DNA of 64,000 bases. It comes from Planktothricoides raciborskii GIHE-MW2 (GTDB taxonomy: Bacteria; Cyanobacteriota; Cyanobacteriia; Cyanobacteriales; Laspinemataceae). The stretch is from assembly GCF_040564635.1 (NCBI RefSeq), contig NZ_CP159837.1, positions 6,993,001 to 7,057,000 on the forward strand, in the 5' to 3' direction. Below are positions 27,363 through 36,571 of the stretch, one piece after another. Both the position numbers and the translations under genes were made by a program. Positions within the stretch are counted from its first letter, which is position 1. Each line of letters opens with the position of its first letter. Below the pieces are notes generated by a model. That model had not been told where the DNA came from, searched no databases, and was given only the letters and a program-made list of their open reading frames with translations.

Positions 27363-28961
27363 TTAAAATGCGATCGCCATGCCATCACTGCGGGGTTCAG
27401 ATCCAGCTAAAAATACACCATTTTGTTGCAAAATCATTTGACCGCGACCAAAGAGACTTTTTTCTGGGCTGACCCTAACCCCATGTCCCCGGTCTAACAA
27501 TCCTTTGACGATCGCTTCGGAGACAAAATTTTCCAGAATTACCTGATTATTTTCCAAAAAACGCCATCGAGGGGCATCTAATGCTGCTTGAAGATTTAGT
27601 TGATAATCCACTAAATTTGTCACCATTTGTAAATGACCTTGGGGTTGCATTGGTCCACCCATGACCCCAAATGGGCCAAGGGGTTGGCTATTTTCGGTGA
27701 GAAAACCGGGCATAATTGTATGTAGGGGACGCTTTCCAGGGGCAACCTGATTAGGATGTCCGGTTTCTAAAGTAAAACCACAGCCTCGGTTATGTAGAGA
27801 AATGCCAGTTTCCGGGACGACAATGCCACTGCCAAATCCCATATAATTTGATTGAATAAAAGATACCATTAAATCCCGATCTGCTGTTGCTAAATAGACC
27901 GTGCCCCCTTTGGGAAGTCCGGGTAAAGCATGGGCGATCGCTTTATGTCCAATTAAGCGCCGCCGTTCATCGGCATAATCTTTATCTAATAGCCGATGTA
28001 CGGACATTTTCATGTACCGGGGGTCGGCATTATACTGATGTAAATCGGCAAAAGCCAGTTTCATAGCTTCAATTTGCAAATGATAAGAATCCACTGATTC
28101 TCGCGGATATTCACTTAAATTAAATCCTTCCAAAATATTTAACCCCATTAAAGTAGCAATTCCCGGAGTATTCGGGGGTAATTCCCAAACAGTGACTTGC
28201 CGATAGTCGGCGGCGATCGGACTTACCCAGTCCCCTTGATGTTTGCTTAAATCATCCCCAGTTAATAGACCGCCTGTTTCCGCCGCAAAGTGGCTAATTT
28301 TTGCCGCTAAATTCCCTTGATAAAAACTTTCCCCGCCCGTATTCGCAATTTCTGTTAAAGTTTGGGCGTGAAGCAGACTACCCCAAATTTCTCCAGCGGC
28401 TGGGGCGCGATTTTTGGGAAAAAATATCTCTTTAAAAGCGGTAAATTCTGTGCCTTTTTTGGTTAAATAAATCCTCTCAGCGGCTTGCCAAGCTTGGGCA
28501 GTTTCTGGAGATACGGGAAACCCTTCTGTAGCGTAGCGAATTGCCGGGGAAAATAATTGTTCAAATGGCAGTTTTCCCCATCGTTCCCATAGCATTCGCC
28601 ATGCAGAAACTGCCCCCGGAACGGTGACGGGCAACCAGCCATAATGGGGGATGGTTTCTTGACCGGCAAATTTTTCTATGGTTAAGTTTTGTGGGCTTTT
28701 TCCCGACCCATTTAACCCATGAACTTTGCCATCCCAAACTAAGGCAAAAGCATCAGAACCAATGCCGTTTGCGGTTGGTTTGACCACGGTCAAGGTAATA
28801 GCCATAGCGATCGCCGCATCCACGGCATTTCCCCCCGCTAAAAGCATTTCCATACCCGCGATCGCGGCTTGGGGCTGACTGGTGGCAACGGCACCGCGTT
28901 TCCCCATAATTACTGGTCGCATTGACGGGTAAGGATATTCTGTCAGATTTCCAAATAGCAT
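27363..28961 (-). CDS. Gamma-glutamyltransferase family protein
   Basis: This 532-residue Ntn hydrolase belongs to the family that cleaves gamma-glutamyl bonds, for example of glutathione. The self-processing and nucleophile residue is probably T354 in KGGTVYLATADRD. The N-terminal segment GAVATSQPQAAIAGMEML, followed by GGNAVDAAIAM, is a family hallmark. MGGPMQPQGHLQMV near the C-terminus is also typical. There is no signal peptide, so it appears cytoplasmic, more like the YwrD group than the periplasmic E. coli Ggt. The substrate is not determined. Confidence 0.93.
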   Translation of the reverse strand: MLFGNLTEYPYPSMRPVIMGKRGAVATSQPQAAIAGMEMLLAGGNAVDAAIAMAITLTVVKPTANGIGSDAFALVWDGKVHGLNGSGKSPQNLTIEKFAGQETIPHYGWLPVTVPGAVSAWRMLWERWGKLPFEQLFSPAIRYATEGFPVSPETAQAWQAAERIYLTKKGTEFTAFKEIFFPKNRAPAAGEIWGSLLHAQTLTEIANTGGESFYQGNLAAKISHFAAETGGLLTGDDLSKHQGDWVSPIAADYRQVTVWELPPNTPGIATLMGLNILEGFNLSEYPRESVDSYHLQIEAMKLAFADLHQYNADPRYMKMSVHRLLDKDYADERRRLIGHKAIAHALPGLPKGGTVYLATADRDLMVSFIQSNYMGFGSGIVVPETGISLHNRGCGFTLETGHPNQVAPGKRPLHTIMPGFLTENSQPLGPFGVMGGPMQPQGHLQMVTNLVDYQLNLQAALDAPRWRFLENNQVILENFVSEAIVKGLLDRGHGVRVSPEKSLFGRGQMILQQNGVFLAGSEPRSDGMAIAF

Positions 28962-29221
28962 CCCATAAACCTAAGCGATTTCTTCATAGTAATTATACGC
29001 CTCGGTTCGGCAAATTTTTTTTTATGAGAAACAATCTATTTTTTGTAAATTTTTGCTAAGAATATTAATAATGTGGGGATTAATCTAACAGTCTAGACTA
29101 AAATTGGAGAAACTCCCGTGGTAGCGATCGCCTTAGCCGTAGACGCAGATTCCGGGAGGGCAGCCTATATGCTATCATCTCAACAATCAACATCGTAATT
29201 TACTCTTATGACAAACATCCT

Positions 29222-29797
29222 ATGAACAATAAAGATACCAATAAAGATATTTTAAATTTCCTGTTTGAATTAGGACAACTCAGACGGATTAAACATGAAG
29301 GATGGCGAGTAATTGGCATTGAACATCCCGAAAGTGTAGCCGAACATTCATTACGCGCTGCCCAAATCGGTTTTATTTTGGCTAAATTGGAAAATTACCC
29401 TAATCCTGAGCAAGTTTGTACGATGATTGTGTTTCACGATATTGGGGAAGCTAGGGTGGGGGATATTCACAAATTAGCCAAACGATATATTACCGTTGAT
29501 GAGGCAAAAGCAACCCAAGAACAATTAGAGATTTTGGGGAAACTGGGGGACGATCTTTTTGATTACTGGAATCAAGTAGAAACCCAAGAAACTGTGGCCG
29601 GAATCATTGCCAAAGATGCGGATTTTTTGGAACAAGCGGTGATGGCTAAAGAATATTGGGAAAGAGGCTATGTGGGCGCCCAACGTTGGATTGATAATGT
29701 GGCCAAAGCCTTACAAACTGAGTCCGCTAAACAGCTTTTGGCCAGCTTAAAAGAGGTTAATTCTTATGATTGGTGTTTAAACCTCAAATCAATGTAA
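29222..29797 (+). CDS. HD-domain hydrolase (YfbR/HDDC2-like)
   Basis: This 191-residue metal-dependent phosphohydrolase of COG1896 is similar to 5'-deoxynucleotidases of the YfbR/HDDC2 type. Metal residues are H42 (SVAEHSLRAA), H72-D73 (VFHDIGEARVGD) and an aspartate in AKDADFLEQAV near residue 140. The likely role is dephosphorylating deoxynucleoside 5'-monophosphates, inferred from family membership. It is followed by a truncated IS630 element on the opposite strand. Confidence 0.88.
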   Translation: MNNKDTNKDILNFLFELGQLRRIKHEGWRVIGIEHPESVAEHSLRAAQIGFILAKLENYPNPEQVCTMIVFHDIGEARVGDIHKLAKRYITVDEAKATQEQLEILGKLGDDLFDYWNQVETQETVAGIIAKDADFLEQAVMAKEYWERGYVGAQRWIDNVAKALQTESAKQLLASLKEVNSYDWCLNLKSM

Positions 29798-29842
29798 CCA
29801 TAGTGAACCATTAAGTGATTAATTACTTATTAGTCATTTTAG

Positions 29843-30202
29843 TCATTTTCCGTTTTTTTGAGTACATAAATCTAGGCGTCGTAACATTCGATGAACCGTA
29901 GAAATACTAATGGTTACTCCGGCGATCGCGGCCAATTTTTCTTTAAGCTCTTGTAAAGTGGCTTCTGGGGTTTCTGCCACTAATTTTTTAAGCACTTGTA
30001 ACTGTTCATCGGTCAATTTGGTGGGAGTTTGTTTCCTCCTCACCTTGGGGGCAATATTGCCCGTTTCTTTATATTGTTTAATTAGTTTTTGGATAAAGCT
30101 TAAAGCTACCCGAAATTGTCGCGCTAACTGACGTTGCGATACATTTCCTTCCGCATAAATATCGATAATTTTTTGTCTCAAGTCAACAGAATAAGGCTTC
30201 AT
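29843..30202 (-). pseudogene. IS630-family transposase remnant (N-terminal HTH part)
   Basis: This frame codes 119 residues matching the N-terminal half of IS630-type transposases, with two helix-turn-helix units: SVDLRQKIIDIYAEGNVSQ near the start and ISISTVHRMLRRLDL at the end. Full-length elements reach the DDE catalytic domain through a frameshift on an A-run. Here an A7 run is present at the end (CTQKN), but neither alternative frame continues beyond about 20 nt, so the catalytic part is missing. It is a decayed or deletion-derived element next to the HD gene. Confidence 0.8.
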
Positions 30203-30848
30203 AGTTTGAACGCTACTTAACTTTTATTGTTATATGTTATTATACCTCATTAGGCTAAAATATATACCATAACCGAATTAATAGGATGGTTTTTTTCACC
30301 ACAGAGACACAGAGAAAGCAGAGGCGCGGCGGTTCGGCTTCGCTCACCGACCGAGGCGCAGAGGCGCAGAGGCGCAGAGGCGCAGAGGAGATAACAGTCA
30401 AGATATCTTTTTGTCCTCTGTTTCTGGGGGTAAAAAAGTTATAAAATATCCCAATTTTTTTGTCAAATTTATTTACAATTACCAAAATTAGTTTGAGCTT
30501 AATATTAAAGATAAAACAGGAAAAAACTGCGCCAATATATATAAGTCTTTATATAAGCCTTGCCAGCATTCGGTAAATATTCTAAAGGGGAGTAATCCCA
30601 TATTTGCAGGGGCGTAGGGGCGAAGCATTCGGGCGATTAATTTTGGGTAAACATAGAGAATTTATTATCCGAATGCTTCGCCCTGACTTGGAAGAAAAGA
30701 AACCGGGTTTCTGGGGTTATCCCTGGGGGTTTAGAAACCGGGTTTCTGTGGTGAATACTAAAGTTAACGGTGAAATGCCAAAAAGAAACCCGGTTTCTGG
30801 GGTTATCCCTGGGGGTTTAGAAACCGGGTTTCTGGGTTTTTCGGACTA
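30203..30848. repeat. Repeat cluster: GAGGCGCA octamers, GTAGGGGC element, AGAAACC palindromes
   Basis: No gene is supported. 30353-30384 has four tandem octamers GAGGCGCA. 30614-30683 is a GTAGGGGCGAAGCATTCG inverted-repeat element with imperfect arms. 30698-30833 contains four AGAAACCSGGTTTCT palindromes (30698, 30733, 30784, 30819) in two 50-bp near-identical blocks that share GGGGTTATCCCTGGGGG between the palindromes. A short frame over 30604-30852 merely reads these repeats. Confidence 0.8.
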
Positions 30849-31562
30849 CTAATTACCCTGGCAAATGTACCAGTGTCGATCCATTTGTTTGGAAATTCTG
30901 CCTTCTTGATGACAATTCTTGACTGATTGAATGCCGTGGCGGGTTTCGCTGTAAACTAATGGTTTATCCTCATTAAAAGGAATAAATTCTACGATTAATC
31001 CAGAGGATTCTCTATTCACAGATACACAAGTTGCGGTTAGATGTTGATAAGCAGCCGGAACCGCAAATAATGAGTCTTTGCATTGTTCGTTGTGGGTTAA
31101 CTTTTCCTGCCTTACCAGTTCTACGACTTCCTGGTATTTGGCTTGATGTCTCTGAAAATATACTTGTTCTGCACTTGGCGGTGTTGAAGGTTTAAATACT
31201 AAGTATAAGCCTAGTACCATGATTACTAACGGGGCTGGATGACCATCGCGTTTAAAGGCATGACCGACTGATAAAATGAAACAAATACATCCGCCGACGA
31301 TCGCTAAAATAAAGACTGGCAACAAAGGGCCTAGCAGCAGAAAGAACCCCAGCCCCTGATCCATTTGCGCGATCGCCAAGAGGAAAACGATAAAACCCAG
31401 CGTCCCCCAGAAAAGTCGCCGACCATAGCGATCGCGGGGCAATAACCACTTATTCAGGTTATGCAGCGGTTGCAGCAGCGGTTCCAGAGGGAGATTTTTT
31501 ATTTTTTCGACGGGCTTTAAAGCGGTAATAATGCGGAGTTGCGGCTTCAGTCTAGCTAACAT
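30849..31562 (-). CDS. Hypothetical membrane protein
   Basis: I do not recognise this 237-residue protein. It has a basic, proline-containing N-terminus, hydrophobic segments at about residues 50-66, 69-100 and 112-124, and then a soluble C-terminal domain of about 110 residues. That domain has four cysteines (in NEQCKDSL, TATCVSVN, VKNCHQEG and WYICQGN), which suggests disulphides and an extracytoplasmic location. It follows repeats at its 3' side. The function is unknown. Confidence 0.7.
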   Translation of the reverse strand: MLARLKPQLRIITALKPVEKIKNLPLEPLLQPLHNLNKWLLPRDRYGRRLFWGTLGFIVFLLAIAQMDQGLGFFLLLGPLLPVFILAIVGGCICFILSVGHAFKRDGHPAPLVIMVLGLYLVFKPSTPPSAEQVYFQRHQAKYQEVVELVRQEKLTHNEQCKDSLFAVPAAYQHLTATCVSVNRESSGLIVEFIPFNEDKPLVYSETRHGIQSVKNCHQEGRISKQMDRHWYICQGN

Positions 31563-31662
31563 ATTTGTTTTATTAATTTTTTCCTACAATTGTAACGTGC
31601 CTTCCGGAAAAAAGCTAGAGCTTTACGATTTTTTATTATTCCTTGATATTTCTTTAAAAAAA

Positions 31663-31692
31663 ATAAAAAATGGGGTAATTTACCCCATTTGT
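31663..31692 (-). terminator. Intrinsic terminator of the SDR/CIA30 gene
   Basis: On the minus strand AAATGGGGTAAATTACCCCATTTTTT forms a stem of about 11 bp followed by a T-run. It begins about 20 nt after the stop of the 484-residue gene. Confidence 0.85.
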
Positions 31693-31710
31693 ATTCAAAA
31701 TAAGTCAATT

Positions 31711-33165
31711 TTAAGTATCATGCTTTACCGTAGCCAAAAGACTGCCCCAATCCCCAGGGGCTTGACCATTGTCAGATTCTTTCACTTCAAAGGTGACAAA
31801 ACGAGACTGCGGTTCTTGCAAGCAATTGACACAGAGTTCGGCAATATCTTCGCGACTTACTTTACCTTTAATATTGTCCCCTTGGTCAAAAATTAATCGC
31901 TTACCTCCGGGTTCTTCCGTTAAAGCACAAGGTCGAATAATTGTATAAGGCAAACCACTATTGCGAATCACCTCTTCCCCGCGTAATTTCCAGGTAAGAA
32001 TTCCCCCTAATTGGTCATTTAAGCGCACTGCTGGTGGTTCTTCATCTAAATTTAACCCAGGGCGACCGGGACGAGTCACCCCGGCAGAACTAATCTGAAT
32101 AAATTGAGGTAATTTCGTGCCTCCATAAGCTTTAATCGATTTGACCTGAATTTGAAACAAGCCTGGGGTAAACTTAGGATTTAAATTTCCGTCATATTCA
32201 AATTTACTTAGCATTAGTTGAAATGAGGTAATTTGACCTGGTTCAAATGGTGTAGCATCTTTTAAAGTTTTGGCGCGAAACACGGGGATCAATTCTGCAA
32301 AAGGAATTCGCACGGTAAACTCGATATTAGGCACCGTGTCAAAAGAATAGCAATAACAAATACTATCCCATTTTGTTTCATTTCGGAGAATAAATTTATA
32401 CCGATTTCCGTCCCCCTTGACCCGCAAATCGATGCCAGTATAATTAGATAAGTCTAAAATTGGCTCAAAATTGCGCGATCGCACCGAAGCAAAGCCCCCA
32501 GAATTGGCGGTGGAAACATTGCCCGAAAAAATAGCGGCTTCATTACCTAGGCGAATGCCACTTTCACTCACGCCACCCATGACAATATCATCCAACGCTC
32601 CCCAAGTTTCTTGGATATCTTTGGTGGGTTGGCTGAAGTCAAAAATTACTGGTTCTTTGGCTTGATTTACCACTGCTTGTACCAGGTTTTTCATACCCTG
32701 ATATTCGACAATTTCCGGCACATCTACCACTTCTGGCATATAAAATTTAATGCCTTGATAGTATTTTTCCCGATTGGGAGTATCGCCTTCTTTGGGCTGC
32801 ACGCGGGTGCCCGTACAGCAAATTACCGCTTGAATATCTTTTGTCACTTGCGGGGTCAAAGTTTGCGGTAGGGTAATGTCTCCTTCCACCAGTTCCAGGC
32901 GATCGCCCAGCATTTCCTGGGCTTTTTTGCTATCCCGAACCAGCGATCGCACCTGATAACCTTGTTCTAGCAAACGTCTCACCACTCGTTTACCGACGCC
33001 CCCTGTAGCCCCCGCTACCAGAATCGTGCCTTTATTTTCCGTTGGGGCTTTTTTCGGTTGGCGTTTAAACTTATCCAGGCTACCAATAAATGGAATGACC
33101 CGGAAATAGGCCAAAGTTCGCCAAAACCTGCCTGCATCCCATTTAGCGCGATTTGTTGCGGTCAC
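31711..33165 (-). CDS. NAD(P)-binding SDR/NmrA protein with inserted CIA30 domain
   Basis: This 484-residue protein has an atypical SDR fold. The Rossmann motif is GTILVAGATGGVGKRVVRR near residue 46, and the fold resumes at the C-terminus with SAGVTRPGRPGLN and LPYTIIRPCALTEEPGG. Between them, residues about 170-345 form a CIA30 domain (FDFSQPTKDIQETWGALDD, VMGGVSESGI), a family first linked to mitochondrial complex I assembly. Such SDR-CIA30 fusions occur in cyanobacteria and plastids. A role in assembly or repair of NDH-1 or photosystems is possible but not shown. It ends in a good terminator. Confidence 0.9.
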   Translation of the reverse strand: MTATNRAKWDAGRFWRTLAYFRVIPFIGSLDKFKRQPKKAPTENKGTILVAGATGGVGKRVVRRLLEQGYQVRSLVRDSKKAQEMLGDRLELVEGDITLPQTLTPQVTKDIQAVICCTGTRVQPKEGDTPNREKYYQGIKFYMPEVVDVPEIVEYQGMKNLVQAVVNQAKEPVIFDFSQPTKDIQETWGALDDIVMGGVSESGIRLGNEAAIFSGNVSTANSGGFASVRSRNFEPILDLSNYTGIDLRVKGDGNRYKFILRNETKWDSICYCYSFDTVPNIEFTVRIPFAELIPVFRAKTLKDATPFEPGQITSFQLMLSKFEYDGNLNPKFTPGLFQIQVKSIKAYGGTKLPQFIQISSAGVTRPGRPGLNLDEEPPAVRLNDQLGGILTWKLRGEEVIRNSGLPYTIIRPCALTEEPGGKRLIFDQGDNIKGKVSREDIAELCVNCLQEPQSRFVTFEVKESDNGQAPGDWGSLLATVKHDT

Positions 33166-33186
33166 AATTGATTCCTCCTAATTTCC

Positions 33187-33337
33187 AGAAACCGGGCTTC
33201 TATAACAATTTTGGCTTAAATCCCCAGATTTGGGCAAGAAACCCGATTTCTTGTCTCCAAGCTAGAATTGGCAGAAACCCGGTTTCTATGACAATTGTGG
33301 TTTAAACCCGAAGATTTGGGCAAGAAACCCGGTTTCT
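33187..33337. repeat. Two composite AGAAACC repeat units
   Basis: 33187-33251 and 33273-33337 are each 65 bp, bounded at both ends by AGAAACCSGGTTTCT-type palindromes. The shared core contains ATGACAATTTTGGCTTAAA and AGATTTGGGCA. The same unit recurs at 36713-36777 and 37705-37769. Confidence 0.85.
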
Positions 33338-34112
33338 AAGATTGTCGCAAAAATCTGAGAAAATCGGCCACCACGGTTTCCGGTTGTTCCCTGCATAACC
33401 GGGCGGGATAATTTCTCACACTTTCAAACCCTTGACGGTGAATCAAATTCAGAATTTCCGCTTCATCCAGGAGGTTGGCAATTTCCGGCTCGTCGATTTG
33501 CAGAATTCCCGATTTACCGATATCAAATATTAAAAAGTCAAAGATTAGGGTTTTTCTGCCCGCTGATGTGGTTAAGCGTAAAGGATAATTCGGGGAAAAG
33601 ACAATTCCTTGCTCGTCCAGGGTTTCCGCGATTTTGACTGCGGCTTGGGAACGAAACTGAAACCCGTTCCATTCATTGATTTTAGAATTATTTTCGTTCT
33701 TGGTTTCGTTGCCGGTTCTCTGTAAATCAGCTTGACAAAACTTAGAGTTCTGTAAATCTCCAACAACGGCATTACTTACTGTAGCACCCTTGAAATTTAC
33801 GCCACTTACTTGATGACGATGTAAAGTAACCTGATGATGCTTTAAATATCGTTTAATCACTGCCTGTATATTCTCTTTTTTCACCTTTTCGCCAAATTTT
33901 TTAGAAAGCTTTTTCCATAGTTTAAACCCCACCGCTTTTAGGTAAGCTTCATCATAATCGGTGACATTTGCCATTTGCTGATAAGACTTGCCTTCCCAAG
34001 ACTGACGAAACACGATTTCTTGAACTTCGTTGAAGCGATCGTAGTCCATGACAAATTCGGCGATCGCCAATGCTTCATCGGCAGTTAATGGTGACAGTCC
34101 TTCAAAAGTCAT
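33336..34112 (-). CDS. vMAP-type HTH protein with PD-(D/E)XK-like domain
   Basis: This 258-residue protein has an N-terminal helical domain (about residues 15-95) with VFRQSWEGKSYQQMA and AYLKAVGFKLWKKLS. It resembles the N-terminal module found in cyanobacterial NB-ARC/WD40 and other conflict-system proteins (vMAP-like). A short pentapeptide-like linker follows (VNFKGATVSNAVVGDL, 105-125). Residues about 150-258 look like a PD-(D/E)XK nuclease fold: E163 in KIAETLDEQG, D192 in LIFDFLIFD and GILQIDEPE, where related proteins usually have GILEIDG. Q205 in place of the expected Glu suggests a degenerate or altered active site. The function is unknown. Confidence 0.7.
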   Translation of the reverse strand: MTFEGLSPLTADEALAIAEFVMDYDRFNEVQEIVFRQSWEGKSYQQMANVTDYDEAYLKAVGFKLWKKLSKKFGEKVKKENIQAVIKRYLKHHQVTLHRHQVSGVNFKGATVSNAVVGDLQNSKFCQADLQRTGNETKNENNSKINEWNGFQFRSQAAVKIAETLDEQGIVFSPNYPLRLTTSAGRKTLIFDFLIFDIGKSGILQIDEPEIANLLDEAEILNLIHRQGFESVRNYPARLCREQPETVVADFLRFLRQS

Positions 34113-34516
34113 TGATAATTTTCTGGGAATTTCTCAAAGTTTTTACGGATAGGGGCGATCGGGTCAACCACGGGGAAACCAAGAAACCGGGTTTCTAGCA
34201 GCTATATCTGCCTCCCCACCAAACTATACATAGAAACCCGGTTTCTGAACCCGAAAGCCTCCCTTTTTCAGGGGGGTTTGGGGGGATCCATCTTGGGGCA
34301 GAAAATGGGCGATCGCCTGGGTTTGGCACAATTTATCGCGATTATAGCACTTTCATGTAACTTTCATGTAACTTTCATATAACTTTTGTACTACTTTCTG
34401 ATCACTTTTTTTTCAAAATTTTATTGGATAATAACTAGATAAGTGTAAATACTTCTAGTATTAGACATTAAGGTAATTCACTAAAATCACCTGTCAGATT
34501 TAGCAAGACATCAGTC
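34113..34516. other. Divergent promoter region with AGAAACC palindromes
   Basis: This gap separates the divergent vMAP-like gene and the 684-residue gene. Palindromes AGAAACCGGGTTTCT occur at 34182-34196 and, in inverted-centre form, at 34232-34246. About 34353-34385 holds three near-copies of AACTTTCATGT. No gene is present; both promoters should be here. Confidence 0.55.
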
Positions 34517-36571
34517 ATGGATAAACTAACTATTTCTACTCTAAATCGCCGCCATTTTCTCAGCTATATCGCTTGGGGAACTTTTGGTTTGTTAACTAAA
34601 GATATAATTTATCCACTTAATGCCAGAGCAGATAGCGAAGGATTAGGCAACAGCAACAGTTTAGAAACTTATCATATTTTTGTTCCTTATACCACCGCTC
34701 GAAATGGAGAAAAGCAGTTCGTTACTCTGCGATCGGGAGATGACTATCCGGTAGAGATTCCTGCTAAAATTAAAGATGGCCAAGAGATGACGATCGAGGG
34801 GCGTGGTTTAGAGGGTAAAGATATTACGCTTGTGTTGCATACCTTGTATGACCGAAGCTCCCAAATAAAGGCTCAAGTTTTTCAAGAAATTGACCAAAAG
34901 ACAAACTTTCTGATTCCAGAATCTAGCCAAGAGAAATGTAAATCAGTTTATGAGCAAATTGAGAATGGTGAATATGTTCAGGATTTGATTGCCTTAGATT
35001 TATTAGATTATGTGATCGCTTCTTCTAAGCTGGACAGCAGCATTAAAAATCGCTATCAACTTGCCAGTACCAATTCCCGCTTAGTGGGACTTCAGAAAAC
35101 CATTGACTCTACCTTAGAAAAATCTACACTGAGTCCAGAACAGAAGAAACTAATTCGAGCAACTTTTGCTTATGTGCGTGCTGATGAACCTGTTCCTGAC
35201 TTTAACGCTCTCACGGATTTAGATGCAATTGTTGCTGGTTCAGACTTGCCATCAGAAATTAAGGCAACTTACTCTTTAGCCAGTGCTAAATCAAGGGCTT
35301 TAACCGTTGATATTATTTTAGTTAACGAGATTTTGAAAAGTCCAAAACTAACCGAAGAACAAAAAGCAAATTACCTGTCAATTTATCAGCAGGTACGCGA
35401 CGGCAAGACGGTAGAAGATACAGAAACCTTAAAAGCCTTAGACTCATTGATCGCTCAAGCGGATATTCCAGATAATGCTAAAGATGTTTACAAGACTGCC
35501 AGCCAGCAGAATTTAGACAAGATTGTTAGCCAGAAGAATGTAGACGATCAACAAAAATTAGTTCAAATAGCACAGATGCTTTTCCGGGAAGGTAACAAGG
35601 TCAAAAAGCAAGTGCAAAAAGCTGGCCAGATAGGAGCCGCGATCGTCCCGTTTGCGACAAATGTGATCAGTGCAGGTGGAGTATCAGCAGGTACGGGTAC
35701 TCTGATTAGCACGTTATCTGGAGGGGCTGCGACCAATGCCACATTAGCTGTTTTGGGTGGTGGTTCTGTGGCTACAGGTGGTTTGGGAATGCTTGGCGGG
35801 TTAGCCGTAGCTACCGGGGGCGCCGCGCTGATCGGAGCAGCCGGAATTGTATCGATCACATTAGTCTCACAAATGGACGGCGAAGACCAAAAAAACCTGG
35901 GAATTGCGATCGGGACAGGGACAATTGCAGGCGCTACAAGTGTTTTAGGTGCTTGGACTGCGGCGAGTGCTTTGGGAGTAGCCGGAACTTTATCCGGTGC
36001 TGCGGCAACTACTGCGACGATCGCAGCTTTTGGTGGAATTAGTGTTATTACTGGCGGTGCGGCAGTGGTTGCATCCGGGACAGCATTTTTAGTTTGGTCA
36101 TTGCTCAAAAATGCAAAGAAACGAGAGCAAGAAGTGCTATCCCAGCTAGAAACTCGAACCTACACCTATACTGAAGAAGAACTCCCCAGTTATATCGGAG
36201 AGTTTCTGCAAAATCAAGTACAGGGAAAATACAGCTTTACCAATGCTTTCTATGCTCCAAATATACCATTGGATAAGCTCTCAACTGCTTTTGATAAATG
36301 GCTATCTATCAAGGATAATGAAAAAGTTATTGCTTTCATAGATACCAGTAGTTTTCCGTCTACAGTAGGAATTGCGTTTACTGATGACAGAATTATCTGG
36401 AGCAATAACTCTATTAATTACCAGGATTTAGCCCGGCTTGTCAAAAAAGATGCACTATCGCAGGATTTACTCAAGGTGGCAGAGTTAGTCCAGAAGTTAC
36501 CCAACGAATCCGAGCGGAATAATTTAATGAAATTACTGGGAGAAATTGGTCAACAATATTCCTCAGTCTAG
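34517..36571 (+). CDS. Large multidomain protein: Tat-like signal, helical repeats, Gly/Ala-rich membrane region
   Basis: I do not recognise this 684-residue protein as a known family. Residues 1-38 look like a twin-arginine signal (NRRHFLSY, hydrophobic core, NARA cleavage-like site). Residues 66-112 resemble a DnaJ C-terminal substrate-binding domain (VEIPAKIKDGQEMTIEGRG). Three helical repeats of about 70 residues follow (about 134-203, 204-274 and 275-340), each with EEQK...VRDG, then LDxLIAxxDIPxxxK and an xYxxAS motif. Residues 368-530 are extremely rich in Gly, Ala and Thr, with glycine-zipper-like hydrophobic stretches. The C-terminal part (about 545-640) has a PH-like GIAFTDDRIIW motif. 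It could insert into a membrane. The function is unknown. Confidence 0.75.
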   Translation: MDKLTISTLNRRHFLSYIAWGTFGLLTKDIIYPLNARADSEGLGNSNSLETYHIFVPYTTARNGEKQFVTLRSGDDYPVEIPAKIKDGQEMTIEGRGLEGKDITLVLHTLYDRSSQIKAQVFQEIDQKTNFLIPESSQEKCKSVYEQIENGEYVQDLIALDLLDYVIASSKLDSSIKNRYQLASTNSRLVGLQKTIDSTLEKSTLSPEQKKLIRATFAYVRADEPVPDFNALTDLDAIVAGSDLPSEIKATYSLASAKSRALTVDIILVNEILKSPKLTEEQKANYLSIYQQVRDGKTVEDTETLKALDSLIAQADIPDNAKDVYKTASQQNLDKIVSQKNVDDQQKLVQIAQMLFREGNKVKKQVQKAGQIGAAIVPFATNVISAGGVSAGTGTLISTLSGGAATNATLAVLGGGSVATGGLGMLGGLAVATGGAALIGAAGIVSITLVSQMDGEDQKNLGIAIGTGTIAGATSVLGAWTAASALGVAGTLSGAAATTATIAAFGGISVITGGAAVVASGTAFLVWSLLKNAKKREQEVLSQLETRTYTYTEEELPSYIGEFLQNQVQGKYSFTNAFYAPNIPLDKLSTAFDKWLSIKDNEKVIAFIDTSSFPSTVGIAFTDDRIIWSNNSINYQDLARLVKKDALSQDLLKVAELVQKLPNESERNNLMKLLGEIGQQYSSV

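Noticed and set aside
30604-30852. 82-codon frame over repeats
   Set aside because: It consists of the GTAGGGGC and AGAAACC elements read in one frame.
35563-36108. 181-codon minus-strand Pro/Ala-rich frame
   Set aside because: Antisense shadow of the Gly/Ala-rich part of the 684-residue gene.
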